Assembly (NCBI RefSeq): GCF_009299835.1
Contig: NZ_VKCZ01000020.1
Location: 434,001 to 498,000 of the forward strand
Reading direction: 5' to 3'
DNA from: Microlunatus speluncae
Lineage (GTDB): Bacteria > Actinomycetota > Actinomycetes > Propionibacteriales > Propionibacteriaceae
Length of the DNA stretch: 64,000 nucleotides
A program made the position numbers and the translations under genes. This document shows positions 25,845 to 34,236 of the stretch, piece after piece (position 1 is the stretch's first letter; each line of letters opens with the position of its first letter). The notes under the pieces were generated by a model. That model saw only the letters and a program-made list of their open reading frames with translations. It was not told where the DNA came from and did no database searches.

Positions 25845-25983
25845 CTGGGTGATCGGCCATGTGACGCTGACTGATCATCAGAAGTCTTCCGTGTCCCGCG
25901 GTTCGTCACCCCCGACGCGGCGGGCCGAGGCCCTCCGTTTGAACACTTCCCTCTTCTGATCCCGGGGCCTTGCGGCTTCCGGT
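25808..25983 (-). ncRNA. candidate short minus-strand transcript (RNA or tiny ORF)
   Basis: A promoter-like pair (TTGCGG, 17 bases, TAGAAC; 26018 to 25990) would start a transcript near 25983 that ends at the hairpin 25807-25844, about 175 bases. It includes a possible 22-codon GTG reading frame ending DEPRDTEDF at 25878, with no well-placed SD. I recognise neither an RNA family nor the peptide. Confidence 0.3.
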
Positions 25984-25989
25984 GAGTAA

Positions 25990-26018
25990 GTTCTACACCC
26001 GCCGCAAGGGGTCCGCAA
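25990..26018 (-). promoter_or_regulatory. candidate sigma-70-type promoter
   Basis: Reading on the minus strand: TTGCGG at 26018-26013, a 17-base spacer, TAGAAC at 25995-25990. It points into a 175-base stretch closed by a strong hairpin. The rest of the intergenic region 25845-26145 shows no other credible gene. Confidence 0.35.
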
Positions 26019-26145
26019 CCCTTCTGAGCAAGAATTTTCCGGCGATCCGTCATCCACCGGTTGATCCACAGGAACCGGCCGTTTACCCACCGTTTCAGGC
26101 GGCTGTCCACACGTCGTGCACAGCGGCCTGGGGATGAACCGCCGG

Positions 26146-26547
26146 TCAGGCGATGGTGGTGATGTGCTCGATGATCGCCGTGGTCGAGACCGACGGCGTC
26201 CGGGGCAGATAGACGACCTTGCAGATGTCGTTGAGATGATCGAACTTGCCCGACCAGTCGTCGCCCATCACCAGGATGTCGGCCCCGTGCTCCTCGACGT
26301 ACTGCCGCTTCAGCTCGAGGCTCTCCTCCAGGAACACCCCGTGGACGGACTTCACGTTGGAGATGATCTCCATCCGCTCGTCCTGGGTGAACACCGGCCG
26401 CCGACCCTTCTTGGCTTGGTTCAGCTGATCCGACGAGACGCCGACCAGCAACCGGTCGCCGAACTCGGCGGCCCGGTTGAGCACCCGTACGTGACCGACG
26501 TGGAACACGTCGAATGTGCCGAACGTGATCACTGTTGTGCCCGCCAT
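26146..26547 (-). CDS. glycerol-3-phosphate cytidylyltransferase-type enzyme
   Basis: 133 residues, the usual size for TagD/GCT. The nucleotidyltransferase signature TFGTFDVFHVGHVRVLNRA has the HxGH motif (HVGH), and VSTTAIIEHI is the ISSTxI-type C-terminal motif; RPVFTQDERMEIISNVKSVH is the usual middle. It makes CDP-glycerol (or a similar CDP-polyol) from CTP, a precursor for teichoic-acid-like cell-wall polymers. The 5' leader carries three imperfect 17-19 bp tandem repeats. Confidence 0.9.
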   Translation of the reverse strand: MAGTTVITFGTFDVFHVGHVRVLNRAAEFGDRLLVGVSSDQLNQAKKGRRPVFTQDERMEIISNVKSVHGVFLEESLELKRQYVEEHGADILVMGDDWSGKFDHLNDICKVVYLPRTPSVSTTAIIEHITTIA

Positions 26548-26551
26548 GGAA

Positions 26552-26608
26552 ACGCCCTTCGCTTTCGTGTACGCCTTCGCTCTCGCAAACGCTTCGCTTT
26601 CGTAAACG
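26552..26608 (-). repeat. three imperfect tandem repeats in the leader of the cytidylyltransferase gene
   Basis: Plus-strand units acgcccttcgctttcgtgt, acgccttcgctctcgcaa and acgcttcgctttcgtaa (26552-26605). On the gene strand TAGAGT at 26624-26619 could be the -10 box, putting the repeats in a 5' untranslated leader of about 65 bases. Confidence 0.5.
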
Positions 26609-26708
26609 TCCGCTCAACTCTACGCGAATACCGCGCGACGGCCCGATGACGTCGCCGAGCGGACCGGGGATTGGACTCTGACACCGTGTCAGGGCGCAGG
26701 ATCGGGCC

Positions 26709-27605
26709 ATGAGCACTTCTCTCTCACCCGAACGCTTCGCGGCTCACTCCGCCTACAGCGATCCGGGCCGGCACGCCGCGCTGCTGCGCGAGCCGGACGG
26801 CATCGACGAGGTCTGTGCGGTCGCGCGCAACCTCGTGTTCCACTATCGCGGCGAGGCTTCGCTGCTGCGCGACGATCGCCGCGACGAGATCCATTCCCGC
26901 TGGGTCTCGGTCATTCTCGACCTTGATCAAGAACGGCATCCGGGCCCGCTGGCCGGGCCGCGGCCACCGGGCGACCGGGTGGCCGGCTGCTGCCGTGATC
27001 ATTCCCTGCTGACGGTGGCGATGCTGCGCGAGCAAGGTGTTCCGGCCCGGACCCGGGTCGGCTTCGCCGGCTACTTCGAGGCTGGCTACCACCATGATCA
27101 CGTCGTCGCCGAGTGGTGGAACGGCACCCGCTGGCAGCGGGCGGATCCCGAGCTGACGCAGGAGAATCACGCGTTCGACGTGCGCGACCTACCGACCGGT
27201 GAGGGGACGCCGTTCGAGACCGCGGCCGAGGTCTGGACCGGCTATCGGGCCGGCCGGATCGACGCCACCCGCTATGGCGTCATGCCCGACTCCGAGTTCT
27301 CCGGGCCGGGCTTCGTCCGGTTGTACGTGGTGCAGGAGGTCAATCACCGCTACGGCAACGAGCTGCTGCTCTGGGACGGCGTCGGGGAAGGGATCGACGA
27401 CGAGCTGGCCGACGAGCTGGCCCGGCTGCTGATCGAGGCGGACGGCGGCGACGCCGAGGCCGAGGAGCAGCTGGAGCGACGGTTCCGCGAGGATCCGCGG
27501 CTGCGGCCGACGGACACGGTGGTCCGGTTCTCGCCGTACGGCGACCCGCCGGTGACCGTTGACCTGGCGGGCGGCCCACCGGTCCGGCCGGAACCGGCGC
27601 GATGA
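26709..27605 (+). CDS. transglutaminase-like domain protein, paralogue 1
   Basis: 298 residues. The likely catalytic triad is Cys in RVAGCCRDHSLLTVAMLREQ, His in YHHDHVVAEWWNGTRW and Asp in RADPEL, the C-H-D order of transglutaminase-core (papain-like) enzymes. The C-terminal part (VWTGYRAGRIDATRYG, FVRLYVVQEVNHRYGNELLL) is shared with the paralogue at 55036-55917, which aligns over nearly its whole length. It is probably a peptidase or amidase acting in the cytoplasm, since no signal peptide is seen; the substrate is unknown. Confidence 0.8.
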   Translation: MSTSLSPERFAAHSAYSDPGRHAALLREPDGIDEVCAVARNLVFHYRGEASLLRDDRRDEIHSRWVSVILDLDQERHPGPLAGPRPPGDRVAGCCRDHSLLTVAMLREQGVPARTRVGFAGYFEAGYHHDHVVAEWWNGTRWQRADPELTQENHAFDVRDLPTGEGTPFETAAEVWTGYRAGRIDATRYGVMPDSEFSGPGFVRLYVVQEVNHRYGNELLLWDGVGEGIDDELADELARLLIEADGGDAEAEEQLERRFREDPRLRPTDTVVRFSPYGDPPVTVDLAGGPPVRPEPAR

Positions 27606-27610
27606 GCGCG

Positions 27611-27698
27611 CCCTGGAATTCGACCGCCAGTCGGCGTCCGCCGGGCGACACGCCGCCTTCCGGCGCTCCGACCGGCGACTGGTGGTCGGATTCCAGGG
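27611..27698. terminator. long-arm hairpin, family A copy 2 (between convergent genes)
   Basis: Left arm 27611-27634 (ccctggaattcgaccgccag, then tcgg) pairs with 27675-27698 (cgactggtggtcggattccaggg) with about two mismatches in 23. The left arm is the reverse complement of the right arm at 7227-7246. Between the converging transglutaminase and LuxR-type genes. Confidence 0.65.
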
Positions 27699-27699
27699 C

Positions 27700-30306
27700 T
27701 CAGGAGGCGAGCCCGGCGGTGGCGGCGCTGCGCGCCAGCTCGGTCCGGTTGGCGATGCCGAGCTTGGCGTACACGTGGGCGAGGTGGGTCTTCACCGTGC
27801 CCCGGCCGATGAACAGTGCGGCGGCGATCTCGGGATTGCTCAGCCCCCGGACCGCCAGCTCGACCACGGATCGTTCGGCCGGCGTGAGGCTGGCCCAACC
27901 ATCGGCCGGGCGGTCGGCCCGGCCCCGCGCCCGGAGCGCCCGGTCGACCGCCTGGTCCAGACCGAGGGCCCGGCCCCGGTCGAGCCCGACGGCGAACTCG
28001 GGACCGGCGGGAAGGTCGGGCGGTCCGGCCCGGAAGCCGGTGTCCCGGCGCGCCCGATCGGCGGCACCGTAGAGGATGGCGGCCCGCTCGGGGGAGCCGG
28101 CCAGGGCGGCCAGGGATTCGAGGCTGTCGATGGTGTCGAGGACCAGGCCGTGCTCCCAGCGCAGCCGAAGGGCCTCGCGGTGGGTCGCTGTGGCGCCGAT
28201 CGGGTCGGACGCGGCGCGGAGCCGGGCGCGTTCGGCCAGGTGATCGGCGCGGATCGCCGGCATGGACTCGAGGATCGGGGAGGCCGCGGCCCGATCGAGC
28301 AGGGTGGCCGCCGCCGTGACCTGGCCGAGGGCCCGGCGCGCGGCGGCCTCCGCCAGGTGCAGGTCGGGGGTGTGGCCGAAGCGGTCCCGGTCGCACCAGC
28401 GCACGGCCGCCTCGGCGTCACCGCTCCACAGCGCGACCCGGGCCCGGGTTGCGTACCAGCCGGGAATGTACGGCTCTTCGCCGGCGCGATCGATCAGCCG
28501 CTGCAGTCCGGCCAGCCGGGCCTCGGCCTCGACCAGGTCGCCGCGGAAGGCGAGGATCCGAGCCAGCCCCCAGGTCGCGACGCCGACCCGGCCGAAGTCC
28601 TGCAGCGGTTCGGTGACCCGCAACCCGTGCCGAGCGGTGTCCTCGGCCCGGGCCAGGTCGCCGACGGCGGCGTGGCTGAGGGCCAGGGCGCACAGCCCGG
28701 TGCCGGCGATGCCGCGGTCACCGCGGGCGAGCAGGCCGGGGGTCGAACGGCCGAGCCAGTCGATTGCTTCGGCGTGGGCGTCGTGCAGGGCGGCCACCAG
28801 CCCGACCAGCGTCCCGCCGCCGTCGCGGGCCAGGCTGTCGTCGTGCGCCACGGCTTCGTCATGGCAGCGCAACGCCAGTTCCCGGGCGTCGTCGAGGTCG
28901 GAGCCGAGCCGGCCGATCGCCACCTGCAACCGGGCCAGCCGCGCGGTCGCCAGGTCGCCGGCCGCCAGGCTCAGCTCCAGCCCCTGCTCCGCCGCCGCGG
29001 ACTCGGCGTCGGGCTGCACCATGTCGGCGACCAGGGACAAGGCGACCAGGACCCGGGCCTGCAGGGCCAGGTCGCGGTCCGGCTCCATCGCCGCGGCGCG
29101 CCGGAGCAGGCCATAGCCGGCTCGGTCGCCGGTCAGATGCCACCACCAGCCCGCCGCCGCGCAGAGCCGCCGACCGAGGTCGGGATCGCCGCCGGCCAGG
29201 CACCACTCCGCCGCCGAGGCCAGGTCGGAGCGGAACTCGCGTACTCGCTCCCGCCAGGCGTCCTTGTCGGTGGACAGCAACGGCTCGAGGCCGGTCAGCA
29301 GGTCGAGCTGGATCCGGGCGTGCCGGTGCCGCAGCGCCTCCTCCTCGCCGGCCTCGCGGAGCCGGGCCAGAGCGAACTCGCCGACCACCCGCAGCAGGTG
29401 ATGCCGGGACCGTGGTCCGCTGGTGTCACAGACCACCAGCGACTTGTCGATCAAGCCCTTCAGCGCTCGCAGTTGATCTTCCGCCTGCCCGTCGGCCAGC
29501 ATCCGTACGGCGTCGAGGCCGAATTGCTGGAACGGTGCCAGCCGGCGCAGCAGGAGCTGTTCGTCGGCGGTGAGCAGCCGATGACTCCACTCGATCGAGT
29601 CGGCCAGGGTGCGCTGCCGGAACGGCGCGCTCCGCCCGGCCCCGCCGAGCAAGGGATGGCCCGACTCGTTGATCAACAGTTCCGCGATCTCCTGCAGGGC
29701 AAGGGTTTCCGACCACGACGCTGCGAGCTCCAAAGCCAGCGGAAGCCGGTCGAGATGATCACAGATCCGTCGTGCGGCGACGCGTGCCTCCGGTGACACC
29801 GAGGCGGTGCCAGCCCGGTCGAGGAACAGCTCGATCGACTCCTCCAAGATCATCGGCGGCAGTCGCCAAACCCGCTCGCCGGGCAGGCCGAGCGGCTCCC
29901 GGCTGGTGGCCAGGATGGTCAGGTCGGGGCAGTGGCGCAGCGCCGACTCGGCGAAGTCCGCGACTGCCCCGCGCACCTGCTCGCAGTTGTCGATCACGAT
30001 CAGGGCCGGCCGATCACTCAGCGCGGCGACCACGGCGGCCGGATCGCTCTTCGACCTCGGGGTGGCGACCGCTTCGGCGACCCGCGGCACCACATCGTCG
30101 CTGGACGTCTCCTCCGACAAGTCGACCCAGATCGTGTCGGCGAGGCCGGCCTGCCGAGCGGCCCGGATCGCCAGCCGGGTCTTGCCACAGCCACCGGGCC
30201 CGGCCAGCGTCAGCAGCCGGGCGGCGGCCAGGGCCCGGCCGACGGCCTCCAGCTCGGTGGCCCGGCCGACGAACGAGGACAGCTCCCCCGGAAGACCGAC
30301 CGTCAT
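27700..30306 (-). CDS. LuxR-type transcriptional regulator with NB-ARC-like ATPase (LAL/AfsR-like)
   Basis: 868 residues from ATG giving MTVGLPGELSSFVGR. An STAND-type ATPase opens the protein: Walker A LTLAGPGGCGKTRLAIRAA (about 33-50), Walker B ALIVIDNCEQVRGAV, then LTILATSREPLGLPGERVWR. A long helical repeat region (TPR-like, about 380-790) follows, and the C-terminus is a LuxR helix-turn-helix: LTPAERSVVELAVRGLSNPE, IAAALFIGRGTVKTHLAHVY. It probably switches on genes when a ligand is bound; the divergent DHFR-like gene 121 bases away is the obvious candidate target. Confidence 0.92.
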   Translation of the reverse strand: MTVGLPGELSSFVGRATELEAVGRALAAARLLTLAGPGGCGKTRLAIRAARQAGLADTIWVDLSEETSSDDVVPRVAEAVATPRSKSDPAAVVAALSDRPALIVIDNCEQVRGAVADFAESALRHCPDLTILATSREPLGLPGERVWRLPPMILEESIELFLDRAGTASVSPEARVAARRICDHLDRLPLALELAASWSETLALQEIAELLINESGHPLLGGAGRSAPFRQRTLADSIEWSHRLLTADEQLLLRRLAPFQQFGLDAVRMLADGQAEDQLRALKGLIDKSLVVCDTSGPRSRHHLLRVVGEFALARLREAGEEEALRHRHARIQLDLLTGLEPLLSTDKDAWRERVREFRSDLASAAEWCLAGGDPDLGRRLCAAAGWWWHLTGDRAGYGLLRRAAAMEPDRDLALQARVLVALSLVADMVQPDAESAAAEQGLELSLAAGDLATARLARLQVAIGRLGSDLDDARELALRCHDEAVAHDDSLARDGGGTLVGLVAALHDAHAEAIDWLGRSTPGLLARGDRGIAGTGLCALALSHAAVGDLARAEDTARHGLRVTEPLQDFGRVGVATWGLARILAFRGDLVEAEARLAGLQRLIDRAGEEPYIPGWYATRARVALWSGDAEAAVRWCDRDRFGHTPDLHLAEAAARRALGQVTAAATLLDRAAASPILESMPAIRADHLAERARLRAASDPIGATATHREALRLRWEHGLVLDTIDSLESLAALAGSPERAAILYGAADRARRDTGFRAGPPDLPAGPEFAVGLDRGRALGLDQAVDRALRARGRADRPADGWASLTPAERSVVELAVRGLSNPEIAAALFIGRGTVKTHLAHVYAKLGIANRTELARSAATAGLAS

Positions 30307-30427
30307 GGCTGGGAGTCTGCCATCCCCGCCGGGAAGATCGGCCACCTGGCAGATGTAGCCCGGTCCGTGCGCCACCAGGATCGAATCACTGCCGAACAGC
30401 GCAGGAAACCAGGAGAGGATCACCGAG

Positions 30428-31030
30428 ATGACCGAGCAGCAGACCGCCGACCGGACCGTCGTCGCCAACTTCAGCATGTCGCTGGACGGCTACGTCACCG
30501 GGCCGGGCGGACCGACCGACATGGGCTGGGTGGCCCGCCACGCGGTGAGCGACCAGGCCCGCGACATCATGACCCGGGTGGTCAACGGCACCACCGCCGT
30601 GCTCGGCCGGCGCAACGCGGAGGGCTTCCGTGGCTACTGGGTGCCGGTCGGCCAGGACGAGAACGCCGATCCGCGGGACCGGGCGTACGGGCAGTGGATC
30701 GAGCGGGTCGAGAAGGTGATCTTCTCCACCACCCAGACCGAGACGGACTGGAACAACGCGCGGATCGTCAACGACGACCCGGCCAAGATCATCCGCGAGC
30801 TGCGGCAACAGCCGGGCGGCGACATCATGATCAACAACAGCCTGAGCCTGATCCGGGCCCTGCTCGCGGCCGACGAGGTGGACCGGTTGATGGTGATGCT
30901 CTGCCCGGAACTGTCCGGTGGCGGGGTGCGGATGTTCGAGGACGGCTTCGCCTCCACGTCCTGGGGGCTGTCCGATGTCAGCAGCACCGACACCGGCGCG
31001 CTGAACCTGATCTACGACCGGCTCAGGTGA
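30428..31030 (+). CDS. dihydrofolate reductase-fold protein (RibD C-terminal type)
   Basis: 200 residues. Starts ANFSMSLDGYVTGPGG, contains VNGTTAVLGRRNAEGFRGYW, VIFSTTQTETDW, IIRELRQQPGGDIMINNS and LVLVMLCPEL-like strands typical of the YwjB/RibD_C DHFR-like reductases. It binds NADPH; the substrate is unknown. AGGAGAGG lies upstream of the ATG. Divergent from the large LuxR-type regulator. Confidence 0.88.
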   Translation: MTEQQTADRTVVANFSMSLDGYVTGPGGPTDMGWVARHAVSDQARDIMTRVVNGTTAVLGRRNAEGFRGYWVPVGQDENADPRDRAYGQWIERVEKVIFSTTQTETDWNNARIVNDDPAKIIRELRQQPGGDIMINNSLSLIRALLAADEVDRLMVMLCPELSGGGVRMFEDGFASTSWGLSDVSSTDTGALNLIYDRLR

Positions 31031-32060
31031 GGCGGGAGTAGAGGGGGTCCCAGAGGCGGAGGCATTCGTGGGCGGCCAGGACCGAGCCGGAGTTGAGCCG
31101 GGAGTCGGTGTAGCCGACCCGGCCGGCGCGGACCGCGGGCAGTCGCTGCCACAGTTGATCCTGCTCCAGCTCGGCCCGGATCTGTGGCGTGTTGGCAACG
31201 ACCATGATCACGTCGGCCGGGGCCAGCCGGTCCAGCTCCTCGGTGCTGAACTTGACGTAGGCCCCGTCCGGTCCGTACGGACCCGCACCCTGCTTGGCCT
31301 CGTCCAGGAAGGGCAGGTAGCGGCCACCAAGATCACGATGGGTCCGCGCCGGCAGGTAGAAGCCGTCGGCGTTGGACGAGGAGAAGGTGCCCTCGTTGCC
31401 GGCCTGGATCACAGCGGCCACGGCCGTGCCGACCGCCGAGTGCTTGGCCCGGAAGTCGGCCAGGGCGGTCTCATAGTCGGCGATCGCCCGGTCGGCCTGG
31501 GCACTCCGACCGGTCCAGCGACCGGCGTCCAGCAGGCCGGTGCGCCAGTCCAGCCGGTCGATCTCGACCGGGATCAGCGGTGCGAACGGGGCCAGCCCGT
31601 CCTTGACCTGATCAAGGTTCATCGCCCGGCCGATGATCAGATCCGGCCGCAGCGCCAGCACGGCTTCCACGTCAGTCTCGCCGCCGGGGATGATCGTGAT
31701 GCCGGCCGGGTCGAAGTCGAGGTACGGAGCGATCGTGTCCCCAGCGCCGAAGGCGTTGCTGCCCAGGCCGACCGGCCGCGGCAACTCCAGCACCAGTGAG
31801 ACCTCCAGATCCTGCCGGCCCTCCAGGACGACCAGTCGTTCCGGAGCGCTGGGCACCTGGAAGGTTCCGTACGGGGTTTCCGCGGTGAGCGTCGTCCCGG
31901 CCGACGGGCCGGCCGGCCCGGCGTCGCCCTGGCGGCAGCCGGTGAGCAGTGCGGCGCCGGCGGCCGTGGTGAGGAACCCGCGCCGGGTCAGCTGAGCGAC
32001 GAGCTCGTGCCAGCGGGACTCGACGTCGATCAGGCTCGGGGCAGGTCGGGTGGTGATCAT
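31023..32060 (-). CDS. iron-siderophore ABC transporter substrate-binding lipoprotein
   Basis: 345 residues; GGAGAGG lies 5 bases before ATG. A twin-arginine lipoprotein signal LTRRGFLTTAAGAALLTGC (lipobox Cys near residue 42) is followed by a class III (FepB/FhuD-like) binding-protein fold: RLVVLEGRQDLEVSLVLELP, DVEAVLALRPDLIIG, LDRLAPADVIMVVANT. It would sit on the outer face of the membrane and hand ferric siderophores to a permease not present here. An iron-box-like site lies between it and the divergent siderophore-interacting protein gene. An atypical 25-residue lead precedes the signal. Confidence 0.85.
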   Translation of the reverse strand: MITTRPAPSLIDVESRWHELVAQLTRRGFLTTAAGAALLTGCRQGDAGPAGPSAGTTLTAETPYGTFQVPSAPERLVVLEGRQDLEVSLVLELPRPVGLGSNAFGAGDTIAPYLDFDPAGITIIPGGETDVEAVLALRPDLIIGRAMNLDQVKDGLAPFAPLIPVEIDRLDWRTGLLDAGRWTGRSAQADRAIADYETALADFRAKHSAVGTAVAAVIQAGNEGTFSSSNADGFYLPARTHRDLGGRYLPFLDEAKQGAGPYGPDGAYVKFSTEELDRLAPADVIMVVANTPQIRAELEQDQLWQRLPAVRAGRVGYTDSRLNSGSVLAAHECLRLWDPLYSRLT

Positions 32061-32106
32061 CGAAGCCTCTCCGGACCGGCACGGACGTCCTGGCCCGCGA
32101 CAGCAG

Positions 32107-32126
32107 GATAGGCTAGCCTTAGTTAT
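32107..32126. promoter_or_regulatory. iron-box-like (DtxR/IdeR) operator
   Basis: gataggctagccttagttat contains the dyad aggctagcct (32110-32119), resembling the core of the actinobacterial iron box TTAGGTTAGSCTAACCTAA. It sits between two divergent siderophore genes, 47 bases from the binding-protein start and 17 from the SIP start, so it could repress both when iron is plentiful. Confidence 0.6.
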
Positions 32127-32142
32127 CAGTCGAGGGGGATCC

Positions 32143-33033
32143 ATGAGCAGGCACGCCCAGTTCCACGAAGCGATCGTGACCGGCGCCGAACGGCTGACGC
32201 CGAACATGGTCCGGATCCGGTTCGGCGGAGTTGATCTTGGCCGCTTCGTCAGCAGCGGGCAGGCCGACGAGCGGCTGTCGGTGATCTTCCCGCTGCCGGG
32301 CACCGATCGACCGCCGAGACCGACGCTGAGCAACGGAATCTACGGCTACCCGGACGACGCGACCCGGCCGCCGATGCGCAGCTACACGGTGCGGCGTTGG
32401 GATCCGGTTGCGGCCGAGATGATCATCGACTTCGTGGTGCACGAGGGCGGCGTCGCGGCCCAGTGGGCGCTGGCCGCCGCGGTCGGCGACCGGGTCGGGA
32501 TGACCGGCGCCGACGGCTGGTACGGGCCGCCGGTGGACGCGGGCTGGCAACTGCTGGTGGCCGACATGACCGCACTGCCCGCGGCCGGCCGGATCGTCGA
32601 GGAGCTGCCGCCCGGGGCCCGGGCGCACGTGATCATCGAGGTGATCGATCCGGCCGACGAGCAGCGCTTCGAGACCCGCGGCGACGTCACGTACCAATGG
32701 CTGCACGGGACCGGTCACGGCCGCACCGAGAGCGCGCTGCCGGCCGCGGTCCGGGCCTTCCCGCTGCCCGACGGGCCCGGCTATCTGTGGTTCGCCGGCG
32801 AGGCGTCGGCCTCGCGGACGGTCCGCAAGTACGTCCGCGGTGAGCTGGGCTGGCCGGCGAGCCGGTTCGAGATCCTCGGCTACTGGCGGGTGCGCAAGGA
32901 GGAGTGGCTGGCCCGCTTCGATGTCGTACGGGACGAGATGAAGTCGGCCCTGGCGCATGCCAATTCCGTTGGCAGCAACAAGAACGAGGCCCGCGCACTC
33001 TACGACGAAGCGCTGGAACGCGCCGGCCTCTGA
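32143..33033 (+). CDS. siderophore-interacting protein (ferric-siderophore reductase, SIP family)
   Basis: 296 residues; GAGGGGG lies before the ATG. FAD-binding domain with RLTPNMVRIRFGGVDLGRF and the flavin signature MRSYTVRRWDPVAAEMIIDF, then the NAD(P)H-binding SIP domain with LLVADMTALPAAGRIVEELP and YLWFAGEASASRTVRKYVRG. This cytoplasmic flavoprotein reduces ferric siderophores to release iron. Divergent from the binding-protein gene across the iron-box-like site. Confidence 0.92.
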   Translation: MSRHAQFHEAIVTGAERLTPNMVRIRFGGVDLGRFVSSGQADERLSVIFPLPGTDRPPRPTLSNGIYGYPDDATRPPMRSYTVRRWDPVAAEMIIDFVVHEGGVAAQWALAAAVGDRVGMTGADGWYGPPVDAGWQLLVADMTALPAAGRIVEELPPGARAHVIIEVIDPADEQRFETRGDVTYQWLHGTGHGRTESALPAAVRAFPLPDGPGYLWFAGEASASRTVRKYVRGELGWPASRFEILGYWRVRKEEWLARFDVVRDEMKSALAHANSVGSNKNEARALYDEALERAGL

Positions 33034-33040
33034 CCCTTGT

Positions 33041-33209
33041 TCCGTTCCCTGAGCCTGTCGAAGGGCAGGCCCATGATCATCGGCACCGGCTGCCACGCGA
33101 TCACCTGGTCTCGCCCTTCGACAAGCTCAGGGAACGGAACAGGCGCCCTTCGACACGCTCAGGGAACGGAACAGGCGCCCTTCGACAGGCTCAGGGAACG
33201 GAACAGGCG
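33041..33209. repeat. REP-like repeat cluster: one inverted unit and three tandem 32-bp units
   Basis: tccgttccctgagcctgtcg then aaggg (33041-33065) faces three direct units starting cccttcgac at 33114, 33146 and 33178, each 32 bases including the gaacaggcg spacer. Second positions vary (caagctc, cacgctc, caggctc). There is no gene in 33034-33213. Confidence 0.85.
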
Positions 33210-33213
33210 AAGA

Positions 33214-34182
33214 TCATTCGCCGATCGCACGGAGATAGCGATGGGCGACGGTGCGGAGTTGATCAACCAGTTCGGGCGGGTCGGTGACGCGGAAGTCCAG
33301 GCCGAGCATGCCGATGTAGACCGAGACGGTCTCGACGCTGTCGGCGCCGGTGACCAGCACGCAACGCTCGTCGTCGATCTCCTCGACCAGCCCGACGGCG
33401 GGATTGATCCGGGCCAGCACGGTCGCGGCCGGTGCCAGCACCATGATCCGGACGTGCACCTTCCAGCCGGTGGCGGCGACGTCGCGCAGCACGAAGGCGG
33501 TGTAGTCGCCGCCCGGCAGGGGCACCGGGGCGAAGCGCCGGCCGGTGGCCATCCGTGGCTCGATCCAGTCCGCCCGAAACGTACGCCAGCGGCCCGACTC
33601 GCGGCCGACCAGATACCAGCGGCCCTGCCAGGCGACCAGCCGGTACGGCTCAACGGTGAGCGGCAGCTCGGTGCCCGGGTAGTCGAAGCGGACCAGTTCC
33701 CGGTCCCGGATCGCCGCGGCCAGGGTGGTCAGCAGGTCGGCATCAACCTCCGGATCGGGATCGGCCGTGTCGGTGTTCCGGGGGCCCTGGCTGGTCGCCT
33801 GGTGGATCGCGGTGACCCGCCGCTTCAGCCGGTTGGGCAGCACCTGCTCCAACTTGGCCAGGGCCCGGGCGCTCGCCTCTTCCGTGCCGCCGACCCCGGT
33901 GGCGGCCCTCAACCCGAGCGCGACGGCGACGGCCTCGGCGTCGTCCAGCAGCAGCGGCGGCAGCTTGCCGCCGGCGCCGAGCCGGTAATGCCCGGTCGAG
34001 CCCCGGACCGCATCGACCGGATAGTCCAGGTCGCGCAGCCGAGCGATGTCGTTGCGGACCGTCCGTTCGCTGACCTTCAGCCGCTGCGCGAGCTCCGGAC
34101 CCGTCCAGTCCGGCTTGGCCTGGAGCAGGCCGAGTAGGGCCAGCAACCGGCCCGCCGTGTCGGCCACGAAATCCTCCAGCAT
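33214..34182 (-). CDS. WYL-domain transcriptional regulator (DeoR-type HTH)
   Basis: 322 residues. The N-terminal winged HTH shows LLALLGLLQAKPDWTGPELA and RLKVSERTVRNDIARLRDLD, then VRGSTGHYRLGAGGKLPPLL; the WYL domain (about 145-230) shows DRELVRFDYPGTELPLTVEP, YRLVAWQGRWYLVGRESGRW (the W-Y-L core), and a WCX C-terminal tail. WYL regulators sense small molecules or nucleic acids. The ATG is followed upstream by a 48-base gap to the divergent epoxide-hydrolase gene, a likely target. Confidence 0.9.
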   Translation of the reverse strand: MLEDFVADTAGRLLALLGLLQAKPDWTGPELAQRLKVSERTVRNDIARLRDLDYPVDAVRGSTGHYRLGAGGKLPPLLLDDAEAVAVALGLRAATGVGGTEEASARALAKLEQVLPNRLKRRVTAIHQATSQGPRNTDTADPDPEVDADLLTTLAAAIRDRELVRFDYPGTELPLTVEPYRLVAWQGRWYLVGRESGRWRTFRADWIEPRMATGRRFAPVPLPGGDYTAFVLRDVAATGWKVHVRIMVLAPAATVLARINPAVGLVEEIDDERCVLVTGADSVETVSVYIGMLGLDFRVTDPPELVDQLRTVAHRYLRAIGE

Positions 34183-34236
34183 CTTTTTCTTCAAACAGGA
34201 ACGAAACGTGCCTGATGAGGATCCAGAGTAGTGCTC

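Noticed and set aside
33114..33209. Three direct repeats with regular 32-base period, CRISPR-like
   Set aside because: The 9-base spacers are identical (gaacaggcg), only three units exist, an inverted copy lies nearby, the same unit is dispersed elsewhere, and no cas gene is present.
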